Positions 9,451 through 19,181 of a stretch of DNA of 64,000 bases are shown one piece after another. Source of the DNA: Arsukibacterium sp. UBA5043 (GTDB lineage: Bacteria; Pseudomonadota; Gammaproteobacteria; Enterobacterales; Alteromonadaceae); assembly GCA_002415085.1 (NCBI GenBank), contig DIBV01000005.1:56399-120398 (forward strand), read 5' to 3'. The notes under the pieces are model-generated. The model was not told the origin of the DNA, searched no databases, and saw only the letters and a program-made list of their open reading frames with translations. Made by a program: the position numbers and the translations under genes. Each line of letters opens with the position of its first letter. Within the stretch, counting starts at the first letter, position 1.

Positions 9451-9628
9451 GATCTGACTCCCGTTTGGTTTTTTGTTCTTTTGATTCAGGTTCGTCGTCA
9501 AATACCAGATTGGCTGCTTCGTCAAAATCTTTCTTACGTTTTTTACTGTAAGCCCAGATAACGAAAGCGACAAAGCCGACGAACAGAATCACGGTTAATA
9601 TGCTATGAACTGTTGCAAATTCCATCAT
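9443..9628 (-). CDS. ccoQ: cbb3 oxidase subunit CcoQ
   Basis: Small membrane subunit (61 residues) that stabilises the cbb3 complex. One transmembrane helix covers about residues 8-27, followed by YSKKRKKDFDEAANLVFDDE, the basic-then-acidic tail usual for CcoQ/FixQ. It begins two bases after the ccoO stop; a second ATG follows immediately, so the start could be one codon later. Confidence 0.95.
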   Translation of the reverse strand: MMEFATVHSILTVILFVGFVAFVIWAYSKKRKKDFDEAANLVFDDEPESKEQKTKRESDHE

Positions 9629-9630
9629 GG

Positions 9631-10239
9631 TTATTTCAACGCTGTGCCCAGTGATTGCAGGTAGGCAATCAAGGCTTCCATTTCAGTTTTACCCTTTACT
9701 GCCTCGGCTGCGCCAGCAATGTCCTCATCGGTATAAGGCACGCCAAAACCGCGGAAGATTTCTAGTTTACGGGTAGTGTATTTGCCATCCAGTACATTAC
9801 GATCTAACCATGGATACCCTGGCATATTTGATTGCGGAACGACCGAACGGGGGTCCATTAAATGGGCATAGTGCCAGTCATCGCTATAGCGATTTCCTAC
9901 CCGGGCCAGATCGGGACCTGTACGCTTGGAACCCCATAGGAAAGGGTGTTCCCAGACACTTTCACCGGCAACCGAATAATGGCCATAACGCTCTACCTCA
10001 GCTCTGAAAGGCCGGATCATCTGGCTGTGACAATTGGTGCAGCCTTCGCGGATAAAAATATCCCGGCCTTCCATTTGCAATGCAGTATAAGGCGTTAATC
10101 CGTCGATAGGTTGCTTGGTTTCTTCCATAAACATCAATGGCGTAATTTGAACCAGGGTACCAAAGCTAATGGCAATAACGGTGAAGATACCCAGCAAACC
10201 GACACTTTTTTCTATTTTTTCGTGATGATTTTTCGACAT
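9631..10239 (-). CDS. ccoO: cbb3 oxidase subunit II, monoheme CcoO
   Basis: Membrane-bound monoheme cytochrome c of the cbb3 oxidase, 202 residues. A single N-terminal helix (about 12-38) is followed by the heme c site CTNCH (C67-H71) in the context [18 protein letters not shown], a hallmark of Cco[17 protein letters not shown] and the MPGYPW block supply the distal methionine region. The gene lies ten bases after ccoN. Confidence 0.97.
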   Translation of the reverse strand: MSKNHHEKIEKSVGLLGIFTVIAISFGTLVQITPLMFMEETKQPIDGLTPYTALQMEGRDIFIREGCTNCHSQMIRPFRAEVERYGHYSVAGESVWEHPFLWGSKRTGPDLARVGNRYSDDWHYAHLMDPRSVVPQSNMPGYPWLDRNVLDGKYTTRKLEIFRGFGVPYTDEDIAGAAEAVKGKTEMEALIAYLQSLGTALK

Positions 10240-10249
10240 GTCAAACCCC

Positions 10250-11677
<1,428 letters not shown>

Positions 11678-11713
11678 GTTGAGTTCCGCTGCAGTTATGC
11701 TGGTTACTAAAAT

Positions 11714-11727
11714 CCACCTTGAGGTGG
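11714..11727. promoter_or_regulatory. Palindrome upstream of ccoN (CCACCT-TG-AGGTGG)
   Basis: A perfect inverted repeat with a two-base centre lies 37-50 bases upstream of the ccoN start, in the 276-base gap shared with the divergent lipoprotein gene. It could be an operator or a leader hairpin of the ccoN mRNA. The cognate regulator is not identified. Confidence 0.35.
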
Positions 11728-11750
11728 CCCTTTGTTATAAAGTGGACAAC

Positions 11751-11763
11751 TAACATCATGTTA
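11751..11763. promoter_or_regulatory. Palindrome TAACAT-C-ATGTTA upstream of ccoN
   Basis: A perfect 13-base palindrome 74-86 bases upstream of ccoN, where an activator could bind. It does not match the FNR consensus. The regulator is unknown, and chance cannot be excluded for an AT-rich site of this size. Confidence 0.3.
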
Positions 11764-11953
11764 ACTTAGCTGTTGCAGCCACTGAATTTTGGGCGAAATG
11801 ATACGAGTTTTGCCTTTTAAAAGATAGGTTAACTCGCCCATTTTATGACGTAGAACAAAGTCTCTGCTTAATAAACAGCCAATTGTAGTCACTATTTAGC
11901 CCTTTTGCCGAAAAGCCGGTACAATGCTGTTTTTATTTGTCCCTAGTTAGCCC

Positions 11954-12361
11954 ATGCCAAAATGGATAGCCATTAGTTTCAGCCTGTTAGTATTGCTGGC
12001 CTGTCAGCCGACTGAGATAGATGACAGTATGTTGGTTTTATATCAGCAACCGGCGCTCGCCGTTCAGTTAAGCCCGGCAGCAGCGCCGGTAGAAACCCCA
12101 TTGCAAATTATTGTGCAAAGTGACCAGCCCATAACGGCAATCAGTGCTGAGCTGTCTGGAGTAAGCATGTACATGGGGTTAATCCCATTGCGTTTTCAAA
12201 AGCTTAATACGAATGACTCAGGTAATTCAGAGCAATGGCGGGCTGAATTTCTACTTGGTGCTTGCGCCGATCCTGCCATGATTTGGCAACTGAACTTGAC
12301 GCTCCAGTTGGCCGATGGCCAAAAACTTTCGATAAATGAGCGGTTTAATTCAAGCTGGTAA
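11954..12361 (+). CDS. Putative lipoprotein next to the cbb3 operon
   Basis: Predicted lipoprotein of 135 residues: the N-terminal hydrophobic stretch ends in the lipobox LLAC with the acylated Cys at about residue 17. The mature part is beta-rich, with ELSGVSMYMGLIPLRFQ and GACADPAMIWQLNLTLQLAD. The spacing of a conserved-looking MG motif and a later Cys-Met-Trp motif resembles FixH/YtkA-like periplasmic domains, but I cannot assign it to a family with confidence. It is divergent from ccoN, so a link to oxidase assembly or metal handling is only suggested by position. Confidence 0.75.
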   Translation: MPKWIAISFSLLVLLACQPTEIDDSMLVLYQQPALAVQLSPAAAPVETPLQIIVQSDQPITAISAELSGVSMYMGLIPLRFQKLNTNDSGNSEQWRAEFLLGACADPAMIWQLNLTLQLADGQKLSINERFNSSW

Positions 12362-12396
12362 AAAGGGTGATTTAAAGCTTGTCAGTTGGCTAAAAT

Positions 12397-12630
12397 ATGT
12401 TCAGTATGGTGCAGCGAATCAAGCAGAGGCTAACCCAAATGACCAGTGATTTTGTCCGCAATATTCATTTAGCAACCGCTCAGCAGCTTCGAGATCAAGG
12501 TGCTGATTTAACAGTGATTCTTGAACACTTTGATAGCGTTTTTCTGCCGCAGGAAGAGTTGCCGGAAATGCTGGATCAGCTTGGCTACCCGCAACAAGAT
12601 CTGAAGCAGTTTTTACACGGTCAGTTTTAA
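12397..12630 (+). CDS. Small hypothetical protein
   Basis: A 77-residue reading frame with no signal peptide and no family I recognise. It is rich in Gln and acidic residues and probably helical. It follows the lipoprotein gene by 35 bases and its stop overlaps the convergent yeaD-like stop. An alternative start at 12439 (63 residues) has a better ribosome site, AGAGG eight bases upstream, and may be the true one. Confidence 0.55.
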   Translation: MFSMVQRIKQRLTQMTSDFVRNIHLATAQQLRDQGADLTVILEHFDSVFLPQEELPEMLDQLGYPQQDLKQFLHGQF

Positions 12631-13493
12631 GGCGCCAGTAGCGTCTGAGTCAACGCCAAGTCGCTTACAGCGGTAGTATTGAGCCAGGCACTTTCCACAC
12701 AAACAAATTCAGTAAAGCCGTGATCTGCCATATCGGGCAGATCACGGCTTTTTTGTTGCCAGGGGTTCCAGATCACACTGGCATCATGCCCTTGCTGAGC
12801 AATAAGTCGCTGTTGCTTATCATCTGATAATTGCAACTGAGCGCCAGTATCATAATAGATGCGGTCCGTTTCGGCGTTAAAGTGCACTATGTCGGAATTA
12901 TGGTGCAGCCTGGCGTTTTCGACCTTATCGAAATAATGCTGGCTTACACCCTTTATAAAGGTTTGCTGCAAGTTGTGTATTCTAAAATAGCTGTGCAGTG
13001 CCGCTTGCTGGTACAAAGGCGTGTCGCAAACAAGTTGCATAGTTAACTGTTCAGGGGCGAGGTTAACGGTCAGGCTAAGTGTTACCGGTTGTTGCTGAGC
13101 TGCGTCTTGCCACAACCCATCAGGTAAGTCGTTAACCGTTATTGTCAGAGTAGCACTTACTGATTGCGCGGTGGCGTTGCTGCGCTTTAACTGCCACAAC
13201 CGGGTACGCACCAGGCCATGATTAGGCAGTGGCAAGCGCAGGGGGTTAAGTTTTGTCTCTACAGGGCCAAACCAAGGCCAGCACACCGGCACGCCGCCAC
13301 GAATGGCGGCGCCGTTATGCCACTGCGCTTTTTCCGATAACCATAGCAATTCGTTATCGGGGGCTGGTTTATACGACACTACCTGGCCACCGTATAAGGA
13401 TACTACCGCGCTGGCCTTGCCACATTGCAGCTTGAGGCAAGGCAAATCTGTTAACAGTGCAAAACCTGTTTGCTGACAAATGGATGTGCGCAT
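12627..13493 (-). CDS. yeaD: D-hexose-6-phosphate mutarotase (YeaD family)
   Basis: Aldose-1-epimerase-fold enzyme that interconverts alpha and beta glucose 6-phosphate in the cytoplasm. The family blocks RGGVPVCWPWFGP, PLPNHGLVRTRLW and LHSYFRI hold the substrate-binding Arg and catalytic His, and VIWNPWQQKS near the C-terminus is also typical. Length, 288 residues, is usual. As in enterobacteria, it sits immediately downstream of gapA on the same strand (19-base gap). Confidence 0.92.
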   Translation of the reverse strand: MRTSICQQTGFALLTDLPCLKLQCGKASAVVSLYGGQVVSYKPAPDNELLWLSEKAQWHNGAAIRGGVPVCWPWFGPVETKLNPLRLPLPNHGLVRTRLWQLKRSNATAQSVSATLTITVNDLPDGLWQDAAQQQPVTLSLTVNLAPEQLTMQLVCDTPLYQQAALHSYFRIHNLQQTFIKGVSQHYFDKVENARLHHNSDIVHFNAETDRIYYDTGAQLQLSDDKQQRLIAQQGHDASVIWNPWQQKSRDLPDMADHGFTEFVCVESAWLNTTAVSDLALTQTLLAP

Positions 13494-13512
13494 GTCTAAT
13501 TAGCCTGCACCT

Positions 13513-14517
13513 TTACTTCATTAGCTCAACCACGTTATCCAGCATCCGGTTACTAAAGCCCCACTCATTGTCATACCATGACATGACCTTTACCAGTCGG
13601 CCATTAACCCGGGTTTCTGTCGCATCGAAAATGGATGACATCGGATTATGGTTAAAATCGACTGAAACCAGCGGTAAGTCGTTAACGGCTAATACCTGAT
13701 TCATCGGGCTTTGGGCGGCTGCGGCACGAATAATATCATTTACTTCTTCAATACTGGTATCGCGACCGGCAATAAAGGTTAAGTCTACCAGCGATACATT
13801 GAGGGTGGGAACCCGCACGGCAAGACCGTCAAATTTGCCTTTGAGTTCTGGTACCACTAAACCTACTGCGGCGGCTGCGCCGGTTTTGGTGGGGATCATC
13901 GACATGGCTGCTGCCCGGGCCCGGCGAACGTCGGTATGATAAACATCGCTCAGACGCTGATCATTAGTGTAAGCATGAATAGTGGTCATTAAACCGGATT
14001 CGATACCCAGCGCATCTGACAAAGGTTTGGCAATGGGCGCCAGACAGTTAGTGGTGCAGGAAGCGTTAGAGATAATCGTCATCTGTGGAGTAATAACCTG
14101 ATGGTTAACCCCATATACTACCGTCGCATCGACATCTTTACCGGGGGCAGAAATAATCACTTTTTTTGCACCGGCAGTCAAATGGGCGCCAGCAGTTTTG
14201 CGATCAGTAAATAAGCCGGTACACTCTAACACAACGTCTATTTTTAAATCGCTCCACGGCAGCTCGGCAGGATTACGAATGCTTAAGGTTTTAATCTGAT
14301 CATCGTTAACATAAATCGCCTGCTCATCATGGGATACGGTGGCAGCAAAAATACCGTGCGCTGTGTCATATTTTAGTAAGTGTGCATTAATGGCGGCGTC
14401 GCCTAAATCGTTAATGGCTACAATCTTGATATCGTAATTTTTGCTGCTTTCATATAAAGCACGTAACACATTGCGACCAATGCGGCCAAAACCATTAATT
14501 GCGACCCGAATAGACAT
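13513..14517 (-). CDS. gapA: Type I glyceraldehyde-3-phosphate dehydrogenase
   Basis: NAD-dependent glycolytic enzyme of 334 residues. The N-terminus [16 protein letters not shown] is the nucleotide-binding loop; the active site is [12 protein letters not shown] with catalytic C154; [15 protein letters not shown] is near the C-terminus. It is divergent from malQ across a 240-base region with two HexR-like boxes, which suggests control by the sugar-phosphate-responsive repressor/activator HexR. A second, longer GAPDH-like gene lies at 37709-39163. Confidence 0.96.
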   Translation of the reverse strand: MSIRVAINGFGRIGRNVLRALYESSKNYDIKIVAINDLGDAAINAHLLKYDTAHGIFAATVSHDEQAIYVNDDQIKTLSIRNPAELPWSDLKIDVVLECTGLFTDRKTAGAHLTAGAKKVIISAPGKDVDATVVYGVNHQVITPQMTIISNASCTTNCLAPIAKPLSDALGIESGLMTTIHAYTNDQRLSDVYHTDVRRARAAAMSMIPTKTGAAAAVGLVVPELKGKFDGLAVRVPTLNVSLVDLTFIAGRDTSIEEVNDIIRAAAAQSPMNQVLAVNDLPLVSVDFNHNPMSSIFDATETRVNGRLVKVMSWYDNEWGFSNRMLDNVVELMK

Positions 14518-14605
14518 AGCGACTCCAGAATTAAATTTGAACCAGTAAAATGAGTAAGCGCAGAGATTGAAAACGTATTCATCTAATCGTATTCAATCAC
14601 CAATG

Positions 14606-14620
14606 TGTAGTAAAATTACA
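14606..14620. promoter_or_regulatory. HexR-like operator 1 (gapA-malQ intergenic)
   Basis: The sequence TGTAGTAAAATTACA matches the HexR consensus known from Shewanella and relatives (TGTAATWWWATTACA) at all positions but one. It lies 89-103 bases upstream of gapA and 138 or more upstream of malQ. HexR binding at gapA genes is established in related genera; here it is inferred from the motif. Confidence 0.75.
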
Positions 14621-14667
14621 TTAAAGCTGGCATTTTTCAAGTTTTAAACTGCATAAAATTGGTTTTT

Positions 14668-14682
14668 TGTAATTTAATAACG
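14668..14682. promoter_or_regulatory. HexR-like operator 2 (upstream of malQ)
   Basis: The sequence TGTAATTTAATAACG matches the HexR consensus at 13 of 15 positions and lies 76-90 bases upstream of the malQ start. Together with the first box it brackets the divergent promoter region. Weaker than the first site. Confidence 0.5.
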
Positions 14683-14757
14683 TAAATTGATTTGGTGTTG
14701 TTATAACTTTTAACGATAAAATAAAGCCAACTAACTGTTTAAACGAAGGAATATAAA

Positions 14758-16947
14758 ATGGATGCCGCGTTACTGGCCGAATTGGTTGCGTTCTCAGGAA
14801 TTGAAACTGAATTTAATGATGCCTGGGGTAAACCTACCCAGGTTGCTGCTGCCGATCAGTTGGCCTTACTCGCTGCTCAGGGTTTTAATATAGCAGATGA
14901 GGCCGCTGCCAGAACGGAGCTTATTGAGCGCCAACTTGATTTCTGGCAGCAAATTCTCTCTCCGGTCTCGGTGCAAACGCTTGGTGAGCCAGTGAAATTC
15001 GAGTTGCAGGTGCCATTGGCCCTGGCTAATCATGACTTTGATTTGTTATTACAAACCGAGCAGGGTCAGCGTTATCAGTTCAGTACCGAACCGGTGGCCG
15101 GTGAGCTGGTTCAAGTTGCCTTGATTGAACAGGAAGAATATCAGCAGTACCAGCACAACCTGGATTACCCGCTGGAGGCTGGCTACCATCGTCTGATCCT
15201 TACCTGTAAAGACACAGATTTTAGTTTTGAGCAAAGTTTAATTATCACCCCCGGCAGCTGTTATCAGCCACCACAATTTGCGCAGCAAAAACAATGGGGC
15301 GTATCGCTACAACTTTATGGTTTGCGTTCAACCCGTAATTGGGGGATCGGTGATTTTACGGATTTAGCTACTCTGGTAAATTATCTGGCCGGGCAGGGTG
15401 CCGACTTTGTTGGTTTAAATCCTATTCATGCGTTGTATCCGGCAATGCCCGAAAGTGCCAGCCCATATAGCCCGTCCTCAAGGCGTTGGCTGAATATAAT
15501 TTATATTGATGTAACGGCCATGCCTGGCTACCAGCAGTGCAGTACGACCCAGGACAGGGTCAGTACCTCTGCGTTTAGCGAAGCGCTGACGACACAGCGA
15601 GAACGTGGCTGGGTAGATTACAGCGCGGTGTTGCAACTTAAGCTGCCGGTAATGCAGGGCTTGTACCAGTGGTTTGTGCAGCACAGTGGTAAGGAAGCTG
15701 GTTTAGCGGCCGATTTTGCGAAGTTTAAGCGCGAAGGAGGCGACAGCTTGCGGCAATTGGCACTGTACGACGCGCTCCATGCATTTTTAATTAAACAGGA
15801 CAGTAACCACTGGGGCTGGCCTAACTGGCCTGAGCAATATCGTGACCTGCAAAGTGACGCGGTGCAACAGTTTGCGCTGGAGCATCAACCACAGCTTGAA
15901 TTTTATTGTTACCTGCAGTTTATTGCTCAGCAGCAGCTTAAAGCCGTGCAACAACAGGCGAAAACCTCAGGTATGTTGTTGGGGTTGTATCGTGATTTAG
16001 CCGTTGGCGTCAGTGAAGCATCTACCGAGATATGGAGCAATGGTGAGTTATATTGCCGCGAAGCCAGTGTTGGCGCGCCGCCTGATCCTCTGGGACCTGC
16101 TGGCCAGAACTGGGGCCTGCCACCGATGCATCCATATCAGCTGTTCAGCCAGGCTTACCAGCCGATGATTGATTTATTTCGCAGTAATATGCAGGATGCC
16201 GGCGCGCTCAGAATAGACCATGTGATGGCCTTGCTTCGGCTGTGGTGGGTACCAAAATCTGCAGAAAATGCGGGCGGCGGCGCTTATGTGTATTATCCGA
16301 TAATGGACTTGCTGGGTATTTTAGCCCTGGAGAGTCAGCGCCAGCAGGCGGTGATCATAGGTGAAGACTTAGGCACGGTGCCAGACGGTATCCGGGAGTT
16401 ATTACAGGACTATGGTATCTATTCTTACCGGGTGTTCTTTTTTGAGACGGCGGCTGATGGCGGCTATATTTCGCCGGCGCATTATCCTGGGCAAGCGATG
16501 GCAACATTAAGTACCCATGATTTACCAACCTTAATCGGCTTCTGGCATTGTGAAGATCTGAAACTGGGTCAGCAGTTGGGCCTGTATAAAGATGAGCACC
16601 AACTGCAGGGCTTGTATCAACAACGCCATGCTAATAAGCAACAGATCCTTGACTCGCTGCATGGGCATGGCATGTTACCGGCTGATTATCCGCGCAAAGT
16701 AGATAGCCTGGGGATGGACCAGACTCTTAATTTTGCCATGCAACGCCACCTGGCCGCTGGCAACAGCCAGCTACTGTGTCTGCAATTGGAAGATTGGTTG
16801 GAAATGACCCAGCCCGTTAATGTACCCGGTACCAGTGATGAATATCCTAACTGGCGACGAAAGTTAAGCCGCGAGCTAGAGCAGTGGACCACCGAGCCAC
16901 ATATTCAAAACCTGCTTGCCCAGCTAACAGCAGCGCGAGCCAGTTAA
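14758..16947 (+). CDS. malQ: 4-alpha-glucanotransferase (amylomaltase) MalQ
   Basis: GH77 enzyme of 729 residues that disproportionates malto-oligosaccharides. The first ~150 residues form the N-terminal extension common in proteobacterial MalQ. Catalytic residues are visible: nucleophile D487 in RIDHVM, acid/base E536 in GEDLGTVP, and D588 in STHDLPT. The ribosome site GAAGGA lies just upstream of the ATG. It is the first gene of malQ-glgB-glgX, here serving glycogen and maltodextrin turnover. Confidence 0.96.
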   Translation: MDAALLAELVAFSGIETEFNDAWGKPTQVAAADQLALLAAQGFNIADEAAARTELIERQLDFWQQILSPVSVQTLGEPVKFELQVPLALANHDFDLLLQTEQGQRYQFSTEPVAGELVQVALIEQEEYQQYQHNLDYPLEAGYHRLILTCKDTDFSFEQSLIITPGSCYQPPQFAQQKQWGVSLQLYGLRSTRNWGIGDFTDLATLVNYLAGQGADFVGLNPIHALYPAMPESASPYSPSSRRWLNIIYIDVTAMPGYQQCSTTQDRVSTSAFSEALTTQRERGWVDYSAVLQLKLPVMQGLYQWFVQHSGKEAGLAADFAKFKREGGDSLRQLALYDALHAFLIKQDSNHWGWPNWPEQYRDLQSDAVQQFALEHQPQLEFYCYLQFIAQQQLKAVQQQAKTSGMLLGLYRDLAVGVSEASTEIWSNGELYCREASVGAPPDPLGPAGQNWGLPPMHPYQLFSQAYQPMIDLFRSNMQDAGALRIDHVMALLRLWWVPKSAENAGGGAYVYYPIMDLLGILALESQRQQAVIIGEDLGTVPDGIRELLQDYGIYSYRVFFFETAADGGYISPAHYPGQAMATLSTHDLPTLIGFWHCEDLKLGQQLGLYKDEHQLQGLYQQRHANKQQILDSLHGHGMLPADYPRKVDSLGMDQTLNFAMQRHLAAGNSQLLCLQLEDWLEMTQPVNVPGTSDEYPNWRRKLSRELEQWTTEPHIQNLLAQLTAARAS

Positions 16948-16988
16948 GTTGGTTTGCAGCTAACAATAAGTAGATAAGGACAGATATC

Positions 16989-19181
16989 ATGACATTGGCG
17001 CAATTAAACCAGGCAAATTGTAGCAACCCTTTTTCGGTGCTGGGCTGGCAGGCAAACAGCTACAGTGCCAAAGGCACTGGTATGCTGCTGCGAACCTTTT
17101 TGCCGCATGCGCTAACGGTAGAGGCGTTTGAATATAAGAGTGATAAAAGCCTTGGTAAACTTACACCACATCCTGATTTTAAGGGGGTGTTTGAGTTAGT
17201 AATGGCTCGTAAAAGAAAAGTAGGTGCGTATTATTTGCAGGTAAATGACGCCCACAGCACCTATCGCTGCATTGATCCGTATCAGTTTCGCGAGCAGGCG
17301 TTTTATGCGGTACATCATGTGCATAGCCAGCCTGAAAATCTGTATCGCCAGCTGGGTGCCCAACTCATCAGCCTGAACCCTGACGGCAAGGTGCTACACG
17401 CGACTCGTTTTGCGGTGTATGCACCTGATGCCAGTAGTGTCAGTTTAGTGGGCGATATGAATGGCTGGGATGGCCGCTGTCATCCGATGGAGCGCACCGA
17501 GTGCGGCCACTGGGTGCTGGTGATGCCTGAAGTGGCCAGTGGTGTACGTTACAAGTTTGAAATTAAAGATAAAGATGGAAATGTACTGCCTCATAAGGCC
17601 GATCCTATGGCGTTTTATGCTGAGCAGTATCCGTCGCATGCATCTTTGGTATATGACCATAACAATTACCAATGGCAGGATAAAAACTGGCGCGAGCGGC
17701 CGGCCACCGACCCGTATCAAAGCCCAATCAGCATCTATGAGCTGCATATTGGCAGCTGGCGTCGTAAAGAGGATAACCAGCCGCTCAATTACCAGGAACT
17801 GGCGCAGCAGTTAATTCCCTATTTGCTGGAGATGGGCTATACCCACCTGGAATTACTGCCGATAATGGAGCACCCTTTTGATGGTTCATGGGGTTATCAG
17901 CCTTTGGGTTTGTTTGCGCCCACTTCACGTTTTGGTACACCTGATCAGTTTAAAGCTTTTGTTGATGCCTGCCATCTGGCGGGTATTGGGGTGATCCTTG
18001 ATTGGGTACCTGCCCATTTTCCGGAAGATGGCCACGGCCTGGCAAAATTTGATGGCAGTCATTTATATGAATATGCTGATCCTCGACGCGGCTGGCACCC
18101 TGACTGGAACTCCTGCATTTACGATTATGGCAAAGACTACGTAAGGCAGTTTTTAGTGGCCAGTGCGCTGTATTGGCTGGAGCATTTTCATATTGATGGC
18201 ATTCGGGTTGATGCGGTAGCCTCAATGTTATACTGGGATTATTCACGCAACGAAGGTGAATGGGTGCCTAATATTGACGGCGGTAACCATAATTATGAAG
18301 CGATCAGCCTGTTTAAATGGTTAAACACTGAAGTGTACAGCAAGTTTCCGCAGGCTATGACCATTGCTGAAGAGTCTACGTCGTTTCCTCAGGTCTCACG
18401 GCCAGTAGACAGCGGCGGTCTGGGGTTTGGTTTTAAATGGAATATGGGCTGGATGAATGACAGTCTGCGCTATATCAGCAAAGATCCATCATATCGAAAA
18501 TACCACCATAGCGATTTAACCTTTTCGATGGTGTATGCCTACAACGAAAACTTTATTTTACCGCTATCACATGATGAAGTGGTGCATGGTAAGGGCAGTT
18601 TAATTAATAAGATGCCGGGTGATGAATGGCAGCAGGCGGCAAATTTACGGGCCTATATAGCCTTTATGTTTGCACATCCAGGTAAGAAGCTGAATTTTAT
18701 GGGGAATGAGTTAGGGCAAAGCCGTGAGTGGAGCCACACACAAAGCCTGGACTGGCATTTGCTGGCGTATCCTAAGCATAAAGGGATGCAGCAACTGTTT
18801 CGTGACTTAAATCACAGTTATCAGCGCTGCAAGCCATTACACGAATTGGATTATCAGCAGCAGGGCTTCAGCTGGCTAGATCATAACGATTCAGAACACA
18901 GCACCCTGAGCTTTATCCGTCGAGACAGTGCCGGCACGGCGATTTATGTGGTCGCCAACTTTACGCCGGTACCGCGTGACAACTTTATGTTGGGAGTTGA
19001 GCAAGCTGGTGAGTATGAGGTTATAGTTAATACCGACAGTGAATATTATTGGGGCGGTAACTACGCGGTTGGCAGCTATTTGTTAGCAGCAGCACCCGGC
19101 TGTCAGGGTAAAGCTCAGGCTATCCGGTTAAACCTGCCGCCTTTGGCCTGCTTATATTTACGAAAAAAGGATAACGCCTGA
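16989..19181 (+). CDS. glgB: 1,4-alpha-glucan branching enzyme GlgB
   Basis: GH13 branching enzyme of 730 residues that introduces alpha-1,6 links into glycogen. It has an N-terminal region with a CBM48 module (about 120-220, FAVYAPDASSVSLVGDMNGW) and then the catalytic barrel. Catalytic residues: D408 in GIRVDAVAS, E461 in IAEEST, and the Asp in PLSHDEVVHG. Spacing of these residues matches E. coli GlgB (D405, E458, D526). The stop overlaps the glgX start by one base, so translation is coupled. Confidence 0.97.
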   Translation: MTLAQLNQANCSNPFSVLGWQANSYSAKGTGMLLRTFLPHALTVEAFEYKSDKSLGKLTPHPDFKGVFELVMARKRKVGAYYLQVNDAHSTYRCIDPYQFREQAFYAVHHVHSQPENLYRQLGAQLISLNPDGKVLHATRFAVYAPDASSVSLVGDMNGWDGRCHPMERTECGHWVLVMPEVASGVRYKFEIKDKDGNVLPHKADPMAFYAEQYPSHASLVYDHNNYQWQDKNWRERPATDPYQSPISIYELHIGSWRRKEDNQPLNYQELAQQLIPYLLEMGYTHLELLPIMEHPFDGSWGYQPLGLFAPTSRFGTPDQFKAFVDACHLAGIGVILDWVPAHFPEDGHGLAKFDGSHLYEYADPRRGWHPDWNSCIYDYGKDYVRQFLVASALYWLEHFHIDGIRVDAVASMLYWDYSRNEGEWVPNIDGGNHNYEAISLFKWLNTEVYSKFPQAMTIAEESTSFPQVSRPVDSGGLGFGFKWNMGWMNDSLRYISKDPSYRKYHHSDLTFSMVYAYNENFILPLSHDEVVHGKGSLINKMPGDEWQQAANLRAYIAFMFAHPGKKLNFMGNELGQSREWSHTQSLDWHLLAYPKHKGMQQLFRDLNHSYQRCKPLHELDYQQQGFSWLDHNDSEHSTLSFIRRDSAGTAIYVVANFTPVPRDNFMLGVEQAGEYEVIVNTDSEYYWGGNYAVGSYLLAAAPGCQGKAQAIRLNLPPLACLYLRKKDNA

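Noticed and set aside
9451-9573. N-terminal extension of CcoP to 9573
   Set aside because: It reads through ccoQ in another frame; the CcoP family start is at 9450.
14526-14596. Repeated GTATTC/GAATAC elements upstream of gapA as a LacI-type operator
   Set aside because: The repeats are direct and imperfect, and no regulator consensus that I know fits them.
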